From Casuarius casuarius (Eukaryota > Chordata > Aves > Casuariiformes > Casuariidae), in assembly GCA_003342895.1 (NCBI GenBank), contig PTFA01000038.1:1809935-1873934 (forward strand): DNA of 64,000 nt, read 5' to 3'. Positions 61,803 to 64,000 of this stretch are shown here, one piece after another (positions within the stretch are counted from its first letter, which is position 1; each line of letters begins with the position of its first letter). A model generated the notes under the pieces. That model was not told where the DNA came from, made no database searches, and saw only the letters and a list, made by a program, of their open reading frames with translations. Both the position numbers and the translations under genes were made by a program.

Positions 61803-64000
61803 TGGCTATGTCTGGCGGAATCAGTTGTTGTAATAGCACAGACATAATGAGGCAAATATAATAGAAAGTCATTTCTTCATTTGATATCTTCCTTGCTGCT
61901 GCTGCTAGCGAAGCTTCTAATTGTTGCGGTCAGGAATCTGTATTTGTGTAAGAAGACAGATTCTTCAACACCTGTGCACAGAAATTCCCTCAAACACTTC
62001 CACCTGCTGCTTTTCCTCCCCTATCTTCTGAGCAACATCTCCCGCTTTTCAATGTAATGAAACTAAATTTTAATCCCAACAGCAGCAACGAACAAGCTGT
62101 TCCCTGAGCAACAGAAGAAAGCCTGATTTCCTACAAAATGATCTCCTGTACCTCCTATCTTCCTCTCATTGCAGCTACTCCAAGTGTCCTACTTGTCCAA
62201 TATGACCCCACCTTTGGAGAATGGCATTCAGTTCCTCCCTACATGTACATAGGGGCTATAGCTCATTTCTAAGGCTCTCTGACATCCTATTTAACAAAAG
62301 GCTTGCTTTTAATGTGCATTATGTCCACCCTACTCATAATATCTTCAACTTCCTCCTATAATTTGTTTTGTCTGCCAGTTGTGCACAGAATAGACTCTGG
62401 CTGCGAGAACATCAGATATAATGGATAAAGTTTGAGCTCTCCTACCTTCCCCTCAGTAGGGGGTTCATCCCTTAACAAATATCCACAAATCTAAGCAAGA
62501 AAGACAATATCAGTGTACAAGCATGGATAAAGTCAGTGCAAACTAGCATTTTCTTATACTTCCAGGAATCCACCTACAAGATACAAAATCTCAGGAAAAG
62601 CTAAGATTTGTTAGCTCTGCCGCTTATATGACTAGTTGGTATTTATTTGAGAATACTGTATCTAAAGGTATGTTTGCATCATGTATTGTGATCAGTTCAC
62701 AGCTGGGACTTTCAGCCTGAAACAGGCTTCTATTTAAATGTTTAAACTGATATTCTACTTCAGCTGAATATCATTTTAAATAAACTGGATGTTGTTTTTA
62801 AAACAAAATCAAAACTTATCTCAGTGTTATTGTGTTTACTTCTGTCATGTTGTTTGATTATGTGCATGGATACATATATGGATATACCTGGCTGCCCAAA
62901 AAGGAATGTTGTGACTACTTAAACTGATGTCACCCATTCCATTTTCTCCATTTACCCCACTTTCAGTCAAGGGAAAAGCTCATTTCTTCCTGACATATCT
63001 GTTCTTCTTTCTGCAATTATCCAAGGTCAAGAATATAAACAAGGAAACATTTAGAGCAAGGTTTTTCTATTTGTTAAAGATGGCAAAATGGTAATAGAAA
63101 AAATTATGGTTTTAAACCCTATTCACTCACCTCAATGATTACAGAGACAGTGACAACAGCCATCTTCGTTTCAAGGTTCATTTGTTTACCTATGTATACA
63201 GAAGCAGGTATTTTAATTACAGTGCAATTAAATTAACTTCATAATATTTTATAGCATGCCATGAATAATATATGAGAAGTAAAGTGAGATATAACTCTGT
63301 ATTTTCTGGTTTGATGATGCTGATTTGCGGATTTGAATAATACATCCTGCTGCAGTAAAGGATAAAACAATAGGCTTGATTTAATCATTTTCTGCATATT
63401 CTGTGTTTCAGTATTAGCTTTTCTTCATTTAAGCACTATTATTTGATATTAAATTCCTTGATTTAACGTAATCTTGTACTTTTCAGTATGTGCATTGGAG
63501 TAGTACTAACTCCTCAGTAATAATAAGGGACCTCAGTTTTTGGATCTTTCCTTCTGGCCAATTGCTGTGATGGCACCAGAAAATGCCATGGTTCAAATCC
63601 AGCTTTGTGGCCACTAGTTAAACAATACCCGTATTTCATAGATGTAAGCGAAGAAGATGATTAATGTAAATGTCTGTGGAGTAACAAGCTATTTCCCCAC
63701 ATGACACGTTGGTTTTCTTTGGGTGATTCAGTAAACCTGTTCCTCTACATAATCAAATCTTATTCCATCCTTTCTGTAAAGCTTTCATCTTATTCTGTCT
63801 TTAGTATTGAAGAGCATGAACATATTTTACTGGGTTTATAGAGCTGCTGGTCTTTTGCCAATGCCAGTCCTACTAAATGCAATGTTGAATTCCCAAGTCC
63901 TTTATCGCAGTAGAAGAAAAGTTTCTGGCTGGCCTCAGGCTACAGGAAGAGAAATAGATTCCCAGAAACCTTACAAGAAGATCTGCCCTTCCCAAACACC

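Larger units (their letters stand above)
58541..64000. other. Intergenic DNA downstream of SCN11A
   Basis: No exon, RNA gene or promoter could be supported. It contains a short tandem repeat near 60162, a CR1 fragment at 60540-60920 and a 43-base T tract at 61759. The next sodium channel paralogue expected at this locus in amniotes is not in view. Confidence 0.6.

Noticed and set aside
61603..61872. Minus-strand open frame with a poly-lysine run
   Set aside because: The lysines come only from the T43 homopolymer.
1..64000. tRNA, rRNA, CRISPR array, operon-type or viral gene content
   Set aside because: None seen; the content is ordinary vertebrate genic and intronic DNA with LINE fragments.

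Overview
This window is vertebrate, and most likely from a bird. It holds split genes with long AT-rich introns, a CpG-island promoter and several decayed CR1 LINE copies with the usual avian 3' tail ending in a 'gtcccttccaac'-like stretch. No bacterial, viral or CRISPR-type features were found. A crocodilian or turtle source cannot be fully excluded from sequence alone.

Layout. (1) 1-1145: a CpG island interrupted by a 35-base run of N. It carries the first coding exon of WDR48 (UAF1) on the minus strand; the rest of WDR48 lies beyond the left edge. (2) 5983-10799: three plus-strand exon candidates that join in frame, all in phase 0, to a 91-residue protein I do not recognise. Each junction has good splice signals and the last exon ends in a stop. 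This is the least explained signal in the window. (3) 15936-57436: a complete voltage-gated sodium channel alpha subunit on the plus strand, 26 coding exons and 1820 residues by my assembly. It is assigned to SCN11A (Nav1.9) because it sits head-to-head with WDR48, as in mammals, and because its linker and pore sequences resemble Nav1.9/Nav1.8/Nav1.5. (4) 57437-about 58540: its 3' UTR. (5) 58.5-64 kb: intergenic DNA with a CR1 fragment and a long T tract.

The channel is assembled exon by exon, and every phase closes. It keeps the DEKA selectivity filter (D363, E752, K1257, A1546), the C-terminal EF-like region and an IQ motif. It differs from mammalian channels at three places known to matter. 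The domain III-IV inactivation motif IFM reads LFL. The domain I tetrodotoxin-site residue is Tyr, not the Ser of mammalian Nav1.9. The outermost arginine of the domain II voltage sensor is Ser. Two AT-AC introns are present: intron 2 has minor-spliceosome (U12) signals, and intron 23 has the ATAAGT-AC ends of the U2-type subclass.

Repeats are mostly CR1 fragments in introns 4, 11, 14 and 20 and in the flanks, plus simple repeats. One possible unclassified dispersed repeat recurs around 12.3, 38.0 and 41.6 kb.
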